Shown: positions 44,475-53,006 of the stretch, piece after piece
How positions within the stretch are numbered: the stretch's first letter is position 1
Layout: every line of letters starts with the position of its first letter
Assembly (NCBI GenBank): GCA_958367245.1
Contig: CATXEA010000002.1
Coordinates: 168,466-232,465 of the forward strand
Origin: an uncultured Blautia sp.
GTDB lineage: Bacteria; Bacillota; Clostridia; Lachnospirales; Lachnospiraceae
DNA: 64,000 bases
Reading direction: 5' to 3'
Position numbers and translations under genes: made by a program
The notes under the pieces: generated by a model
What the model was told of the DNA's origin: nothing
The model's database searches: none
Seen by the model: only the letters and a program-made list of their open reading frames with translations

Positions 44475-45749
44475 TTAATCAAAATATTTTTTTACTGCAT
44501 CAAGAGTCACATCAATCACTTCGTCTGTGTGAGCCGCAGAAAGGAACATCGCCTCAAACTGTGACGGAGCCATGTGAATCCCCTGAGCCAGCATTCCCTT
44601 GAAATATTCAGAAAAAGCCGCCGTATCAGCCGTTTTTGCAGAAGCGTAGTCCACAACCTCTTCTCCGGTGAAGAACAGACTTCCAAGGGATGCGATATGG
44701 TTGAGATGATATGGAAGTCCTCGGTCCTTCACAATCTTCCCCATTCCTTTGTAAAGCTTTTCCCCTTTTTTCTCAAGCTCTGTATAGATTTCCTGATGGT
44801 CATAGAGATATTTAAGCTGGGTAAGTCCTGCTGCCATTGCAATAGGATTTCCGCTTAAAGTTCCGGCCTGATATACCTTTCCCACCGGAGAAACCATTTC
44901 CATGATTTCTTTCCTTCCGCCATATGCGCCCACCGGCATACCTGCGCCGATAATCTTTCCATATGTTACAAGGTCAGGCTTCACGCCGAAATACTGGGCA
45001 GCTCCGCCGAAAGCAAGGCGGAATCCCGTAATAACCTCATCAAAGATAAGAAGCGCTCCAAACTCATCGCAGAGACTTCTAAGCCCTTCCAGAAATCCCT
45101 TCTTCGGAGGAACAACTCCCATGTTTGCTCCCACTGCCTCCACGATAACAGCCGCAGTCTCTCCCTGAGCGCTTTCAAGAAGCGCGCGCACGCTTTCTAA
45201 GTCATTGTAGACTGCAGTCATGGTATCCTCCGTACAGCCCTTCGGCACACCTGAGCTGTCCGGCACTCCGCTTGTCATGACTCCGGAGCCTGCGCTTACC
45301 AGCATGGCGTCACTGTGACCATGATAACATCCTGCAAATTTAATAATCTTATTTTTCCCTGTAAATCCTCTTGCGGCACGGATAGCGCTCATAACCGCCT
45401 CAGTACCTGAATTTACCATACGAATCATGTCAATATGAGGAATTCTCTCACAGATAAATTCCGCCATTTCCACCTCAACAGCCGTAGCGCAGCCAAAGCT
45501 TAAGCCCTTTTCACTGGCTTTTATCACACTTTCGCGAATTGCCGGAAAATTGTGTCCCAGAATCATCGGTCCCCATGAATCAATATAATCAATATATTTA
45601 TTTCCATCTACATCATAGATATAGCAGCCGTCTGCGTGGTCAATAAAACGGGGGGCAATGCCAATGGCTCCGTAAGCGCGGACAGGGCTGTTCACACCTC
45701 CCGGAATTCTTTTTACTGCTCTCTCAAATAAATTTTCTGATAAAGACAT
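44475..45749 (-). CDS. hemL: glutamate-1-semialdehyde 2,1-aminomutase
   Basis: PLP enzyme making 5-aminolevulinate. 424 residues, class III aminotransferase fold: GGVNSPVRAYGAIG, MVNSGTEAVMSAIRAARGFT, KFAGCYHGHSDAMLV, DEVITGFRLAFGGA and the PLP lysine in VTYGKIIGAGMPVGAYGG (about residue 265). Its ATG shares one base with the hemB stop (TGATG), showing translational coupling. Last gene of the hemA-sirC-hemC-cobA/hemD-hemB-hemL operon. No clear terminator follows it. Confidence 0.97.
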   Translation of the reverse strand: MSLSENLFERAVKRIPGGVNSPVRAYGAIGIAPRFIDHADGCYIYDVDGNKYIDYIDSWGPMILGHNFPAIRESVIKASEKGLSFGCATAVEVEMAEFICERIPHIDMIRMVNSGTEAVMSAIRAARGFTGKNKIIKFAGCYHGHSDAMLVSAGSGVMTSGVPDSSGVPKGCTEDTMTAVYNDLESVRALLESAQGETAAVIVEAVGANMGVVPPKKGFLEGLRSLCDEFGALLIFDEVITGFRLAFGGAAQYFGVKPDLVTYGKIIGAGMPVGAYGGRKEIMEMVSPVGKVYQAGTLSGNPIAMAAGLTQLKYLYDHQEIYTELEKKGEKLYKGMGKIVKDRGLPYHLNHIASLGSLFFTGEEVVDYASAKTADTAAFSEYFKGMLAQGIHMAPSQFEAMFLSAAHTDEVIDVTLDAVKKYFD

Positions 45750-46732
45750 CAGCCGATTCTCCCTTCGTCCATAAATCCTGCCAGTTCTTTTGCAAAGTAT
45801 GTCAGATAAATCTGTGCGCCTGCGCGGTATGTTCCCACTGCCATCTCACAGATAATTCTTTCCTCGTCAATCCAGCCCATTTTTGCCGCAGCCTTTACCA
45901 TGGCATACTCACCGCTGACGCTGTAAGCGGCAACCGGAACATTCGTTGCCTTTGATACCTCAGATACAATATCAAGATAGGAAAGGGCAGGTTTTACCAT
46001 AATGATGTCTGCGCCTTCCTCAATATCGGTAAGCGCTTCCTTCATTCCTTCCCGTCTGTTGTGGAAATCCATCTGATAGCTCTTTCTGTCGCCAAAAGCC
46101 GGAGCAGAGCCTGCTGCATCGCGGAACGGGCCATAAAAAGCAGACGCATATTTCACCGCATAGGACATAATCGGCGTTTCCTTGTAACCGTTTGCATCCA
46201 GTGTTTTACGAATGGTGCGGACACGGCCGTCCATCATATCGGAGGGCGCTACCATATCTGCCCCTGCCTGTACATGGGAGAGCGCTGTCTTTGCCAGAAG
46301 CTCCAGCGTGGCATCGTTTTCTACCTCATGTCCGCAAAGCACACCGCAATGACCGTGAGAAGTGTATTCACACATACAGACATCTGTAATATAATAAAGC
46401 TCCGGAAACTGCTTCTTTGCCTCCTCCAGCGCTCTCTGTACAATTCCGTCAGAAGCATAGGCTCCGCTTCCTACCTCGTCCTTGTGATCCGGAATGCCGA
46501 AAAGCATGACACTGCTTACTCCTGCCTTTGTAAGACGCTCCAATTCATAGGGAAGCCTGTCCACGCTGTAGCGGAACTGTCCTTCCATAGAAGGAATCTC
46601 CTCTTCAATGCCTGTTCCTTCTTTCACAAACAGGGGATAAATCAGGGAAGATTTGTCCATTCTTGTTTCTCTTACCATCTTTCTTAAAGTTTCGCTGCCT
46701 CTTAATCTTCTTGGTCTCTGAATTAAATCCAT
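45749..46732 (-). CDS. hemB: porphobilinogen synthase
   Basis: Condenses two 5-aminolevulinate molecules. 327 residues with the zinc-ligand cysteines in TDVCMCEYTSHGHCGVL (about residues 117-133), catalytic lysines in MSYAVKYASAFYGPF and IIMVKPALSYLDIV. GGAGAA precedes the ATG. Lies 13 bases after cobA/hemD and overlaps hemL by one base. Confidence 0.97.
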   Translation of the reverse strand: MDLIQRPRRLRGSETLRKMVRETRMDKSSLIYPLFVKEGTGIEEEIPSMEGQFRYSVDRLPYELERLTKAGVSSVMLFGIPDHKDEVGSGAYASDGIVQRALEEAKKQFPELYYITDVCMCEYTSHGHCGVLCGHEVENDATLELLAKTALSHVQAGADMVAPSDMMDGRVRTIRKTLDANGYKETPIMSYAVKYASAFYGPFRDAAGSAPAFGDRKSYQMDFHNRREGMKEALTDIEEGADIIMVKPALSYLDIVSEVSKATNVPVAAYSVSGEYAMVKAAAKMGWIDEERIICEMAVGTYRAGAQIYLTYFAKELAGFMDEGRIG

Positions 46733-46745
46733 ATTTTTTTCTCCT

Positions 46746-48257
46746 TTAATCCGCCTGACTGTCTTTCATCTTTATAACAAGGGCAATCAAACTTTCTATT
46801 GTTGCTTTTTCTGCCATACAGGTTTTCATACCATATGCATCTGCAGCCTCCTTTGTCTGCTTTCCGATACATGCGGCGCGCACCTTTGTAAAATCAATCC
46901 CGCTGCAGCCTTCCACGAAACCTTTCACTGTCGAAGCGCTGGTAAATACCACGCAGTCAATCTCGCCTGCCTCAAACTCTTTCTTTTCATCTATCAGGCG
47001 ACTCTTTTCGTAAACAGTGCGGTATGTGGGAACATCGTCTACAATGGCGCCCTTATTTTCAAGAGCTGCAACCAGATTTAAGTTTCCTGCCTCTGCTCTT
47101 GGAATCAGAATTTTTTCTCCGCCCTCTAAACGTGCGGAAAGCTCCTCTCCAAGAGTATCCCCGTCATAAACAGAAGGAATGAAATCTGCGAAAAGCCCTT
47201 TTTCCTTTAATTTCTTCTTTGTTCCCTCTCCGATTACTGCCAGCTTTACATTGCCCAGAGCACGGACGTCCTTCTCTGCTTTCCCAAGCGCTTCAAAAAA
47301 GACTTCCACTCCTGTAGGGCTTGTAAAAATAAGCCACTGGTACTCGTCTAAGCGGTTAAACGATTCATAAAGAGCGCTCTTATCCTCCACAGGAACGGTA
47401 CAGATGGACGGCAGTTCCAGTACCTCCGCTCCCTTTTCTCTCAAAAGAGCCGCAGTTTTGGAGCTGTGCTGCCTCGGTCTTGTGACAAGCACCTTCCACC
47501 CAAAAAGAGGAAGTTTCTCATGCCAGCAAAATCTGTCCGCCAGCTCACATACCCTGCCTACTACAATAATCGCAGGCGTTTCAATTCCCTGTCTCTGTGT
47601 TTCTTCTCTAAGAGTTGAAACAGTTGCCGTCACTCTCTTCTGCCCTGCAGTAGTTCCCTTCTGAAGCACGGCTGCAGGCATATCCTTATCCATTCCGGCA
47701 TCAAGAAGTCCCTGACAGATATCTCCAAGAGATGCGATTCCCATGAGAAAAACAAGGGTTCCCTTTGTTCGTACCAGAGCTTCGAAATCAATATCATACT
47801 TCTGCCCTGCCCGTTTATGACCTGTGATAATATGAAGAGAAGAGCAGAAATCACGGTGCGTCACCGGAATTCCATTATAGGCAGGAACTGCGAGCGGGGA
47901 GGTAATTCCCGGAACAATTTCATAGGGAATCCCATGTTCCGCCAGAAGCTCCAGTTCCTCTCCTCCTCTTCCGAAAAGGAAGGGGTCTCCGCCTTTTAAT
48001 CTTACAACTCTGTATCCCTTCTGCGCTTCTTCCAGAAGGACTTTATTAATCTCCTCCTGTACCATAGTGTGATGACTTGCTCTTTTTCCCACGTTGATAA
48101 GACGGGCTGTCTCAGGAATTTTTGCCAGAACTCCCTGTCCTACCAGACTGTCATAAACTACCACCTCTGCTTTTTGGAGAATTTCCATTCCCTTCAGAGT
48201 AAAAAGCCCGATGTCTCCCGGACCTGCGCCTACCAGCCAAACTTTTCCAACTGCCAT
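46746..48257 (-). CDS. cobA-hemD: uroporphyrinogen-III C-methyltransferase / uroporphyrinogen-III synthase fusion
   Basis: Two enzymes in 503 residues. The N-terminal half (about 1-245) is SUMT/CobA: VWLVGAGPGDIGLFTLKG, RLKGGDPFLFGRGGEE, GIPVTHRDF, and VFLMG. The C-terminal half (about 255-500) is HemD: VLVTRPRQHSSKTAALLREKG ... DCVVFTSASTVKGFVE. HemD closes hydroxymethylbilane into uroporphyrinogen III and CobA methylates it twice to precorrin-2, so the fusion channels the product toward corrin/siroheme. ATG overlaps the hemC stop by one base (TAATG). Confidence 0.96.
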   Translation of the reverse strand: MAVGKVWLVGAGPGDIGLFTLKGMEILQKAEVVVYDSLVGQGVLAKIPETARLINVGKRASHHTMVQEEINKVLLEEAQKGYRVVRLKGGDPFLFGRGGEELELLAEHGIPYEIVPGITSPLAVPAYNGIPVTHRDFCSSLHIITGHKRAGQKYDIDFEALVRTKGTLVFLMGIASLGDICQGLLDAGMDKDMPAAVLQKGTTAGQKRVTATVSTLREETQRQGIETPAIIVVGRVCELADRFCWHEKLPLFGWKVLVTRPRQHSSKTAALLREKGAEVLELPSICTVPVEDKSALYESFNRLDEYQWLIFTSPTGVEVFFEALGKAEKDVRALGNVKLAVIGEGTKKKLKEKGLFADFIPSVYDGDTLGEELSARLEGGEKILIPRAEAGNLNLVAALENKGAIVDDVPTYRTVYEKSRLIDEKKEFEAGEIDCVVFTSASTVKGFVEGCSGIDFTKVRAACIGKQTKEAADAYGMKTCMAEKATIESLIALVIKMKDSQAD

Positions 48258-49150
48258 TATCTGTCACCGCCTTTACAGGATTCCTTCAGTTCTTTCGCAA
48301 GAGCGATTCCAAGAGCTTCCCCGTCTTTCGCAGACCCGCGGATTTCTCCCTTTCGCCATGTTGCATCTTCTTCATTATAATAAAGCCCTCTGATATGAAC
48401 AGACTTTCCGTCTGTCTGCGCATAAGCAGCCACAGGAGAAGAGCAGCCTCCGTTGAGGAAGCGCACATATGCGCGTTCTGCACTTCCGCAAATCCATGCG
48501 TTTTCATCGCAATATCCATCCAGACAACTGTAATCCAGTCCTCTTCGTCCCTGTACGGCAAGGATTCCCTGCCCTGCTGCCGGAATCATTTCATCCGGAG
48601 TAAAATACCGGAAGATTCTTTCTTCAAGTCCCAGACGCTTCAGTCCTGCCGCAGCAAGAATCAGACCAGAATATTCCCCTGCATCCAGTTTGCGAAGCCT
48701 TGTCTGAAGATTTCCGCGAATGCTTTTTACTTCCATATCCGGATACAACTCTTTTAACTGCAGGGTTCTCCTTAAACTGGAACAGCCCAGCGGTTTGGTT
48801 TTATCAAGCTCTGACGCGCCCTTAGGCAAAACAAGAACGTCCCTTGCGTCTTCCCTTTCGGAAAAAGCAAGAAGAGGAAGCTCCTCTGAAACCTCCATAG
48901 GCATATCCTTTAAACTGTGTACGGAAATATGGCTTCTTCCATCCAGAAGCGCACGGTCAAGCTCCTTTACAAAAAGACCTTTTCCCCCTACTTTATCAAG
49001 CGTACGGTCAAGGATTAAATCTCCTGTGGTTTTCATAGTAAGGATTTCCACATCCATTTCCGGATTCTTCTTCACAAGCCAGCTTCTTACCATCTCGCTC
49101 TGCAGTACGGCAAGGGCGCTGTCTCTGCTGCCTATTATAAGCTTATCCAT
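48257..49150 (-). CDS. hemC: hydroxymethylbilane synthase
   Basis: Porphobilinogen deaminase, 297 residues from MDKLIIGSRDSALAVLQSEM. Cofactor-cysteine loop FLNGGCSSPVAAYA (about residue 232), LKDMPMEV and GNLQTRLRKLDAGEYSGLIL. The start at the second of two adjacent ATGs has AGGAGG six bases upstream; longer upstream frame is in the sirC gene. Overlaps sirC by eight bases. Confidence 0.96.
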   Translation of the reverse strand: MDKLIIGSRDSALAVLQSEMVRSWLVKKNPEMDVEILTMKTTGDLILDRTLDKVGGKGLFVKELDRALLDGRSHISVHSLKDMPMEVSEELPLLAFSEREDARDVLVLPKGASELDKTKPLGCSSLRRTLQLKELYPDMEVKSIRGNLQTRLRKLDAGEYSGLILAAAGLKRLGLEERIFRYFTPDEMIPAAGQGILAVQGRRGLDYSCLDGYCDENAWICGSAERAYVRFLNGGCSSPVAAYAQTDGKSVHIRGLYYNEEDATWRKGEIRGSAKDGEALGIALAKELKESCKGGDR

Positions 49151-49625
49151 CATTCTCCTCCTTCTGGATTCTTTCCAGAACACTCTGAATTTCTTCCCGG
49201 ACTCTTTTCGCCTTCTTATGGTCAAGACCGCTGGCTGTAATACCTACCACAAGCTCGTCCTCCATAATGATTCCCGGAAAATAAAAATCACACTTCTCTT
49301 TGTCACTGGCTACATTTACATAGATTCCCTCTTTTTTGCACACTCTGTAAATATCGTCATTTAATTTTCTGTCATTCGTCGCTGCGATGACCATATAAGC
49401 AGCAAAAAAATCGCTCCTCTTCACAGGGCGCACCTTCAGCTCAATCAGCCCGGCCTTGCCAAGCTCCAGAACCTCCGGCGACGCCTGCGCTGCCACAACG
49501 GAAATATTTCTGGTAAAGGAAAGCAGGGTTTTTATCCGTCTCGCAGCAATCGTTCCGCCTCCCACTACCACAATATTTTTATCCGATAAATCCACAAACA
49601 TTGGAAAATAATTTTTAATCTTCAT
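49143..49625 (-). CDS. sirC: precorrin-2 dehydrogenase (SirC/Met8-like, NAD domain only)
   Basis: 160 residues oxidising precorrin-2 to sirohydrochlorin. The NAD-binding motif KNIVVVGGGTIAARRIKTLL is at about residues 15-34 and YMVIAATNDRKLN, NVASDKEKCDFYFPG are typical of CysG-B/SirC. It starts at MKIKNYFPMFVDL (GGAGAAG before it). It lacks the methylase half of CysG; that activity is in the cobA/hemD fusion. It overlaps hemA by 11 bases and hemC by 8. Chelation of cobalt or iron would need another protein or a bifunctional activity not shown here. Confidence 0.92.
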   Translation of the reverse strand: MKIKNYFPMFVDLSDKNIVVVGGGTIAARRIKTLLSFTRNISVVAAQASPEVLELGKAGLIELKVRPVKRSDFFAAYMVIAATNDRKLNDDIYRVCKKEGIYVNVASDKEKCDFYFPGIIMEDELVVGITASGLDHKKAKRVREEIQSVLERIQKEENDG

Positions 49626-50844
49626 ATAACTTCTCCAGTCCTGCAACACACTCCAGGAAGGCTTCCTGATTCAGACTGTCGCGAAGACCGAAAATCAGCT
49701 TATTTACCACCTTTCCGGCAGCCGTATCCACTGCCTTTAAAAGGCGCTCTCTGTCTTTTTCTTCCATCGGTGTGTTCTTCAGTATTTTCATAATACGAAG
49801 GTTTAAGTCCTGAACTGCCTCTTCTTTGATTTCCTGAATTCTGGGGATAACGTCACGCCCGTCAAGCCACTGGTAAAATTCCTCCATGTGCGCCTGTACA
49901 ATGGCACCCGCAGCTGTCAGATGCTCCTGCAGCTCCTCAGGTACCTCATCTGTGTGAAAGCTGTCCATATCGTAAAGGGTGACGCCTTCCATCCTTCCTA
50001 TTTCAGGCTCAATATCTCTCGGCACTGCCAAATCAATCAGAATCAGCGTCTTATACAGCTTTGTTTGCTCAAACAGCTCTTCCCGCAAAGTAAAGTTCGG
50101 ACTTGCTGTGGCGCTCACCACAAGATCGCACTTTGGCAGATAATCCATTCTTTCTCCGTAATTGATTCTCTTGCATCCAAAAGGAATGTTTACCATACCA
50201 CTTCTGTACTGGCGGATCGTCACTGTAACGTCGGCTCCTGCTTCTCTTAATACCTGAGCCGCCACCTTTCCCATCTCGCCGTTTCCAATTACCATACACA
50301 CTTTATCCCGAAGATAATATCCCTGAGACGCCAGAAATTTCACAGCCTGATGGATGACCGAAGGATTTCCGTGAGAAAAAGGCACCTCTGTCTTGATTTT
50401 TTTCCCGGCAGTCACTGCCATGCGGAACAAAACCTCCAACACGCCGTCTGCAGCAAAATGTTCTCTTGCCAGATTAAGAGCATCCTTAACCTGCGTAAGA
50501 ATCTGATCCTCTCCCATAATCTGAGATTTCAGACCTGCAGTCAGATAAAAAAGATGCTCTGCAGCTTCTTTCTCTTTCCGCTCCACGAAATACTGATAAT
50601 AGGAAGCATCCCGGACGCCTTTCACCTCACACAGACAGTCATACAGAGAAATATCGCTGTCATCCTCCATACTCGCCCATACCTCCAGACGGTTACAGGT
50701 AGACAGGATAATACACCCGTGAATTCCCTTTTTCTCTTTTATTTTTTCCATAGCCTCGCCTACATTTTTGCGGGTAAATGCAAAAACTGCGCGAATATCC
50801 ACAGACGCGGCTGTATGGTCAATCCCAATCATGGAAATGCTCAT
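49615..50844 (-). CDS. hemA: glutamyl-tRNA reductase
   Basis: Commits Glu-tRNA to tetrapyrrole synthesis (C5 pathway). 409 residues from MSISMIGIDHTAASVDIRA; catalytic Cys in ILSTCNRLEVWAS, NADPH site KVCMVIGNGEMGKVAAQVL, and the C-terminal dimerisation helix. AAGGAG precedes the ATG; the longer upstream frame is not supported. First gene of the hem operon, divergent from the MocR-type regulator, with the ACTGT box cluster in between. HemL, the next enzyme in the pathway, is the last gene of the same operon. Confidence 0.97.
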   Translation of the reverse strand: MSISMIGIDHTAASVDIRAVFAFTRKNVGEAMEKIKEKKGIHGCIILSTCNRLEVWASMEDDSDISLYDCLCEVKGVRDASYYQYFVERKEKEAAEHLFYLTAGLKSQIMGEDQILTQVKDALNLAREHFAADGVLEVLFRMAVTAGKKIKTEVPFSHGNPSVIHQAVKFLASQGYYLRDKVCMVIGNGEMGKVAAQVLREAGADVTVTIRQYRSGMVNIPFGCKRINYGERMDYLPKCDLVVSATASPNFTLREELFEQTKLYKTLILIDLAVPRDIEPEIGRMEGVTLYDMDSFHTDEVPEELQEHLTAAGAIVQAHMEEFYQWLDGRDVIPRIQEIKEEAVQDLNLRIMKILKNTPMEEKDRERLLKAVDTAAGKVVNKLIFGLRDSLNQEAFLECVAGLEKLYED

Positions 50845-50879
50845 TGCTTTTCTCCTTCGTGAATTCAATTTTTCATGAT

Positions 50880-50967
50880 ACTGTCTATGATAAACCATTA
50901 CCTTCACAGTAACATCATAAACAGTTCTCATATTAATGTCAATCGTAACTGTCTGGTAAACAACAGT
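50880..50967. promoter_or_regulatory. cluster of ACTGT/ACAGT boxes, candidate operator for the divergent MocR regulator
   Basis: Five copies in 88 bases: ACTGT at 50880 and 50948, ACAGT at 50906, 50921 and 50963. Two are extended direct repeats, ACTGTCTATGATAAAC and ACTGTCTGGTAAAC. They surround and overlap the hemA promoter. MocR-family proteins usually bind direct repeats in divergent promoters. Confidence 0.5.
50914..50942 (-). promoter_or_regulatory. promoter of the hem operon
   Basis: Minus-strand TTGACA (50937-50942), 17 bases, TATGAT (50914-50919), about 65 bases upstream of the hemA start. Confidence 0.75.
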
Positions 50968-50968
50968 C

Positions 50969-50998
50969 TTGACGGAACTTGTTCCTGTGTTATACAAT
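50969..50998 (+). promoter_or_regulatory. promoter of the MocR-type regulator gene
   Basis: TTGACG (50969-50974) with TATACA (50991-50996, 16-base spacing) or TACAAT (50993-50998, 18-base spacing). Confidence 0.55.
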
Positions 50999-51051
50999 TG
51001 TTTTTGTACCTTTTATTTTATCCATTTTAAACCAATTTCAAGAGGTCAGTT

Positions 51052-52368
51052 ATGGAACTTCAATTAGATAAAAAAAACAAAACAGAACATTTATATCTGG
51101 AAGTGTATCACTATTACAAAAACCTAATTCTTGAGCAAAAGCTTCTTTCCGGAAGCAAAATGCCCTCTCTGAGGAAATGCTCACAGGAACTCAAATTAAG
51201 CCGTACCACCATCGAAAATGCCTATCTCCAGCTTGCTGCCGACGGCTATATTATCGCAAAAGCCCAGAGCGGGTATTATGTAACAGATATTGCAGCCCGT
51301 CACATTCTGCCTGCCAGAGAAGAGCCCGCCAAAGAGCCGGAATACCGCTATGATTTCGCATCCAGCGGCGTTGACAGAGAAAGCTTCCGCTTCGATTTGT
51401 GGCGGCGTTATATCAAAAGCGCTCTGCGTCAGGATGACCGTCTTCTCTCCTACGGCGAACCTCAGGGCGAATGGGATTTTCGCTGTACGCTGGCAGACTA
51501 CATCCGCGAGCACAGGAATATCCTGTGCAGTGCAGACGATATTGTAATAGGAGCCGGAATTCAAAGCCTTCTGCATATTCTCTGTCCTCTCCTGAAGGAA
51601 AAAAAGAATGTATCTTTCCCGACTCCTTCCTTCATTCAGGGCAGCGCGATATTTGAAGATTACGGTTTCCGGATTACATACAGAAACAAAAACAGCGATG
51701 TTATTTACGTTTCCCCTGCGCACATGACAAAATGGGGTGAGATTATGCCTGTTTCCCGCAGACTGGAGCTGCTGCGCCATGCTTTTTCCAGAGGAAGCCT
51801 GATCATTGAGGATGATTTCGAAAATGAATTTGTTTACCTCCAGAAGCCAACGCCCTCTCTGTTCAGTCTTGCAGGAGGAGACGGAGTTGTCTATCTCGGC
51901 ACCTTTTCCAGACTTCTGCTCCCCTCCATCCGCATCAGCTTCATGGTACTGCCCCCTGAACTCTCTGCGCTTTACCGTCAAAAAGCCGCCCGATATAACC
52001 AGACAGCTTCCAAAGCCGAACAGATTGCTCTGTGTCAGTTTATCCGCGACGGTCATCTTGCTTCACAGACCCGCAGGCTGAAGCGGTTATATGCCCAGAA
52101 ATTAAAAAGCCTTCTCGCTGCAGTCAGAGAAATTTTCGGCGCAGACGCTCCTGTACAGATTGGCGCAGCCGGCACCAGCCTTGCCCTGACTCTGCAAACT
52201 CCCCACAGCGCAGCTTCTCTGATAAAAAAAGCCAAAACAGAAGGTCTGCGCCTACAGCACCTCAGAGAATCCGAAGGCGAAGTCACCGTTATCCTGTCCT
52301 GCTCTTCCATGCCTGCAGAGGATTTCATTCCAGCCTGCAGACTTCTGAAAGAACTGTCACAAATTTAA
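51052..52368 (+). CDS. MocR-type regulator with arginine in place of the PLP lysine
   Basis: GntR-type winged helix (about 1-75; SGSKMPSLRKCSQELKLSRT) fused to an aminotransferase-like fold I domain (about 100-438), the MocR/PdxR/GabR layout. The PLP-lysine strand normally reads YLGTFSK; here it is YLGTFSRLLLPSIRIS with Arg-287 encoded AGA (51910-51912), one base from AAA. IIEDDFENEF keeps the Asp that contacts the pyridine nitrogen. It may sense a PLP-free ligand or bind PLP non-covalently. Divergent from hemA and convergent with cbiC, overlapping its stop by four bases; tetrapyrrole control is likely but unproven. Confidence 0.88.
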   Translation: MELQLDKKNKTEHLYLEVYHYYKNLILEQKLLSGSKMPSLRKCSQELKLSRTTIENAYLQLAADGYIIAKAQSGYYVTDIAARHILPAREEPAKEPEYRYDFASSGVDRESFRFDLWRRYIKSALRQDDRLLSYGEPQGEWDFRCTLADYIREHRNILCSADDIVIGAGIQSLLHILCPLLKEKKNVSFPTPSFIQGSAIFEDYGFRITYRNKNSDVIYVSPAHMTKWGEIMPVSRRLELLRHAFSRGSLIIEDDFENEFVYLQKPTPSLFSLAGGDGVVYLGTFSRLLLPSIRISFMVLPPELSALYRQKAARYNQTASKAEQIALCQFIRDGHLASQTRRLKRLYAQKLKSLLAAVREIFGADAPVQIGAAGTSLALTLQTPHSAASLIKKAKTEGLRLQHLRESEGEVTVILSCSSMPAEDFIPACRLLKELSQI

Positions 52369-53006
52369 TCTCTTTTATTATCAATCATATAAAGCAGCGC
52401 ATTGCAGATACAGGCTGCAATGTTGCTGCCGCCTTTTCGTCCCCTTGCCACAATATACGGCGTTTCTGTCTCCATAATCAGTTCCTTGGACTGCACCACA
52501 TTTACAAATCCTACGGGAACGCCGATAATTAACTGCGGGTTTATTTTTCCCTCCTGAATCAGCTCATAAAGGCGGACCAGAGCAGTGGGCGCATTTCCGA
52601 TAGCAAAAATCAGTTTTCTGTCAAGAGACGCAGCCTTATCCATACTTGCAGTCGCCCTTGTCGTTTTATTTTTCTTTGCCATTTCCGCCACATCCTCATC
52701 GGACATAAAGCAGTATACCTCTCCTCCGTATCTGGCAAGAGCCCGTTTGTTAATCCCTGCTTTTGCCATTTGGGTATCTGTCACGATACAGGCTCCGTTT
52801 TTAATAGCTTCTATTGCTTTTTCCACCGCATGTTCGGAAAAACACAGATTTTTGGCATAATCGAAATCCGCGCTTGTGTGAATACACCGCTTCACAACAG
52901 GCTCTGTGCCGGGAGTCAGCTCCATGTCCCCCAGCTCTTCTGTGATAATCTCAAAACTGCGCTTCTCAATGTCCATAGGTTTTACATTTTCTAATTCTAC
53001 TTTCAT
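52365..53006 (-). CDS. cbiC: cobalt-precorrin-8 methylmutase
   Basis: Moves the C11 methyl to C12 to give cobyrinic acid. 213 residues: [17 protein letters not shown] opening, [15 protein letters not shown] with the catalytic His, [12 protein letters not shown], and [15 protein letters not shown] near the end. Follows cbiP with a four-base overlap; last gene of the cbi operon. Confidence 0.96.
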   Translation of the reverse strand: MKVELENVKPMDIEKRSFEIITEELGDMELTPGTEPVVKRCIHTSADFDYAKNLCFSEHAVEKAIEAIKNGACIVTDTQMAKAGINKRALARYGGEVYCFMSDEDVAEMAKKNKTTRATASMDKAASLDRKLIFAIGNAPTALVRLYELIQEGKINPQLIIGVPVGFVNVVQSKELIMETETPYIVARGRKGGSNIAACICNALLYMIDNKRD

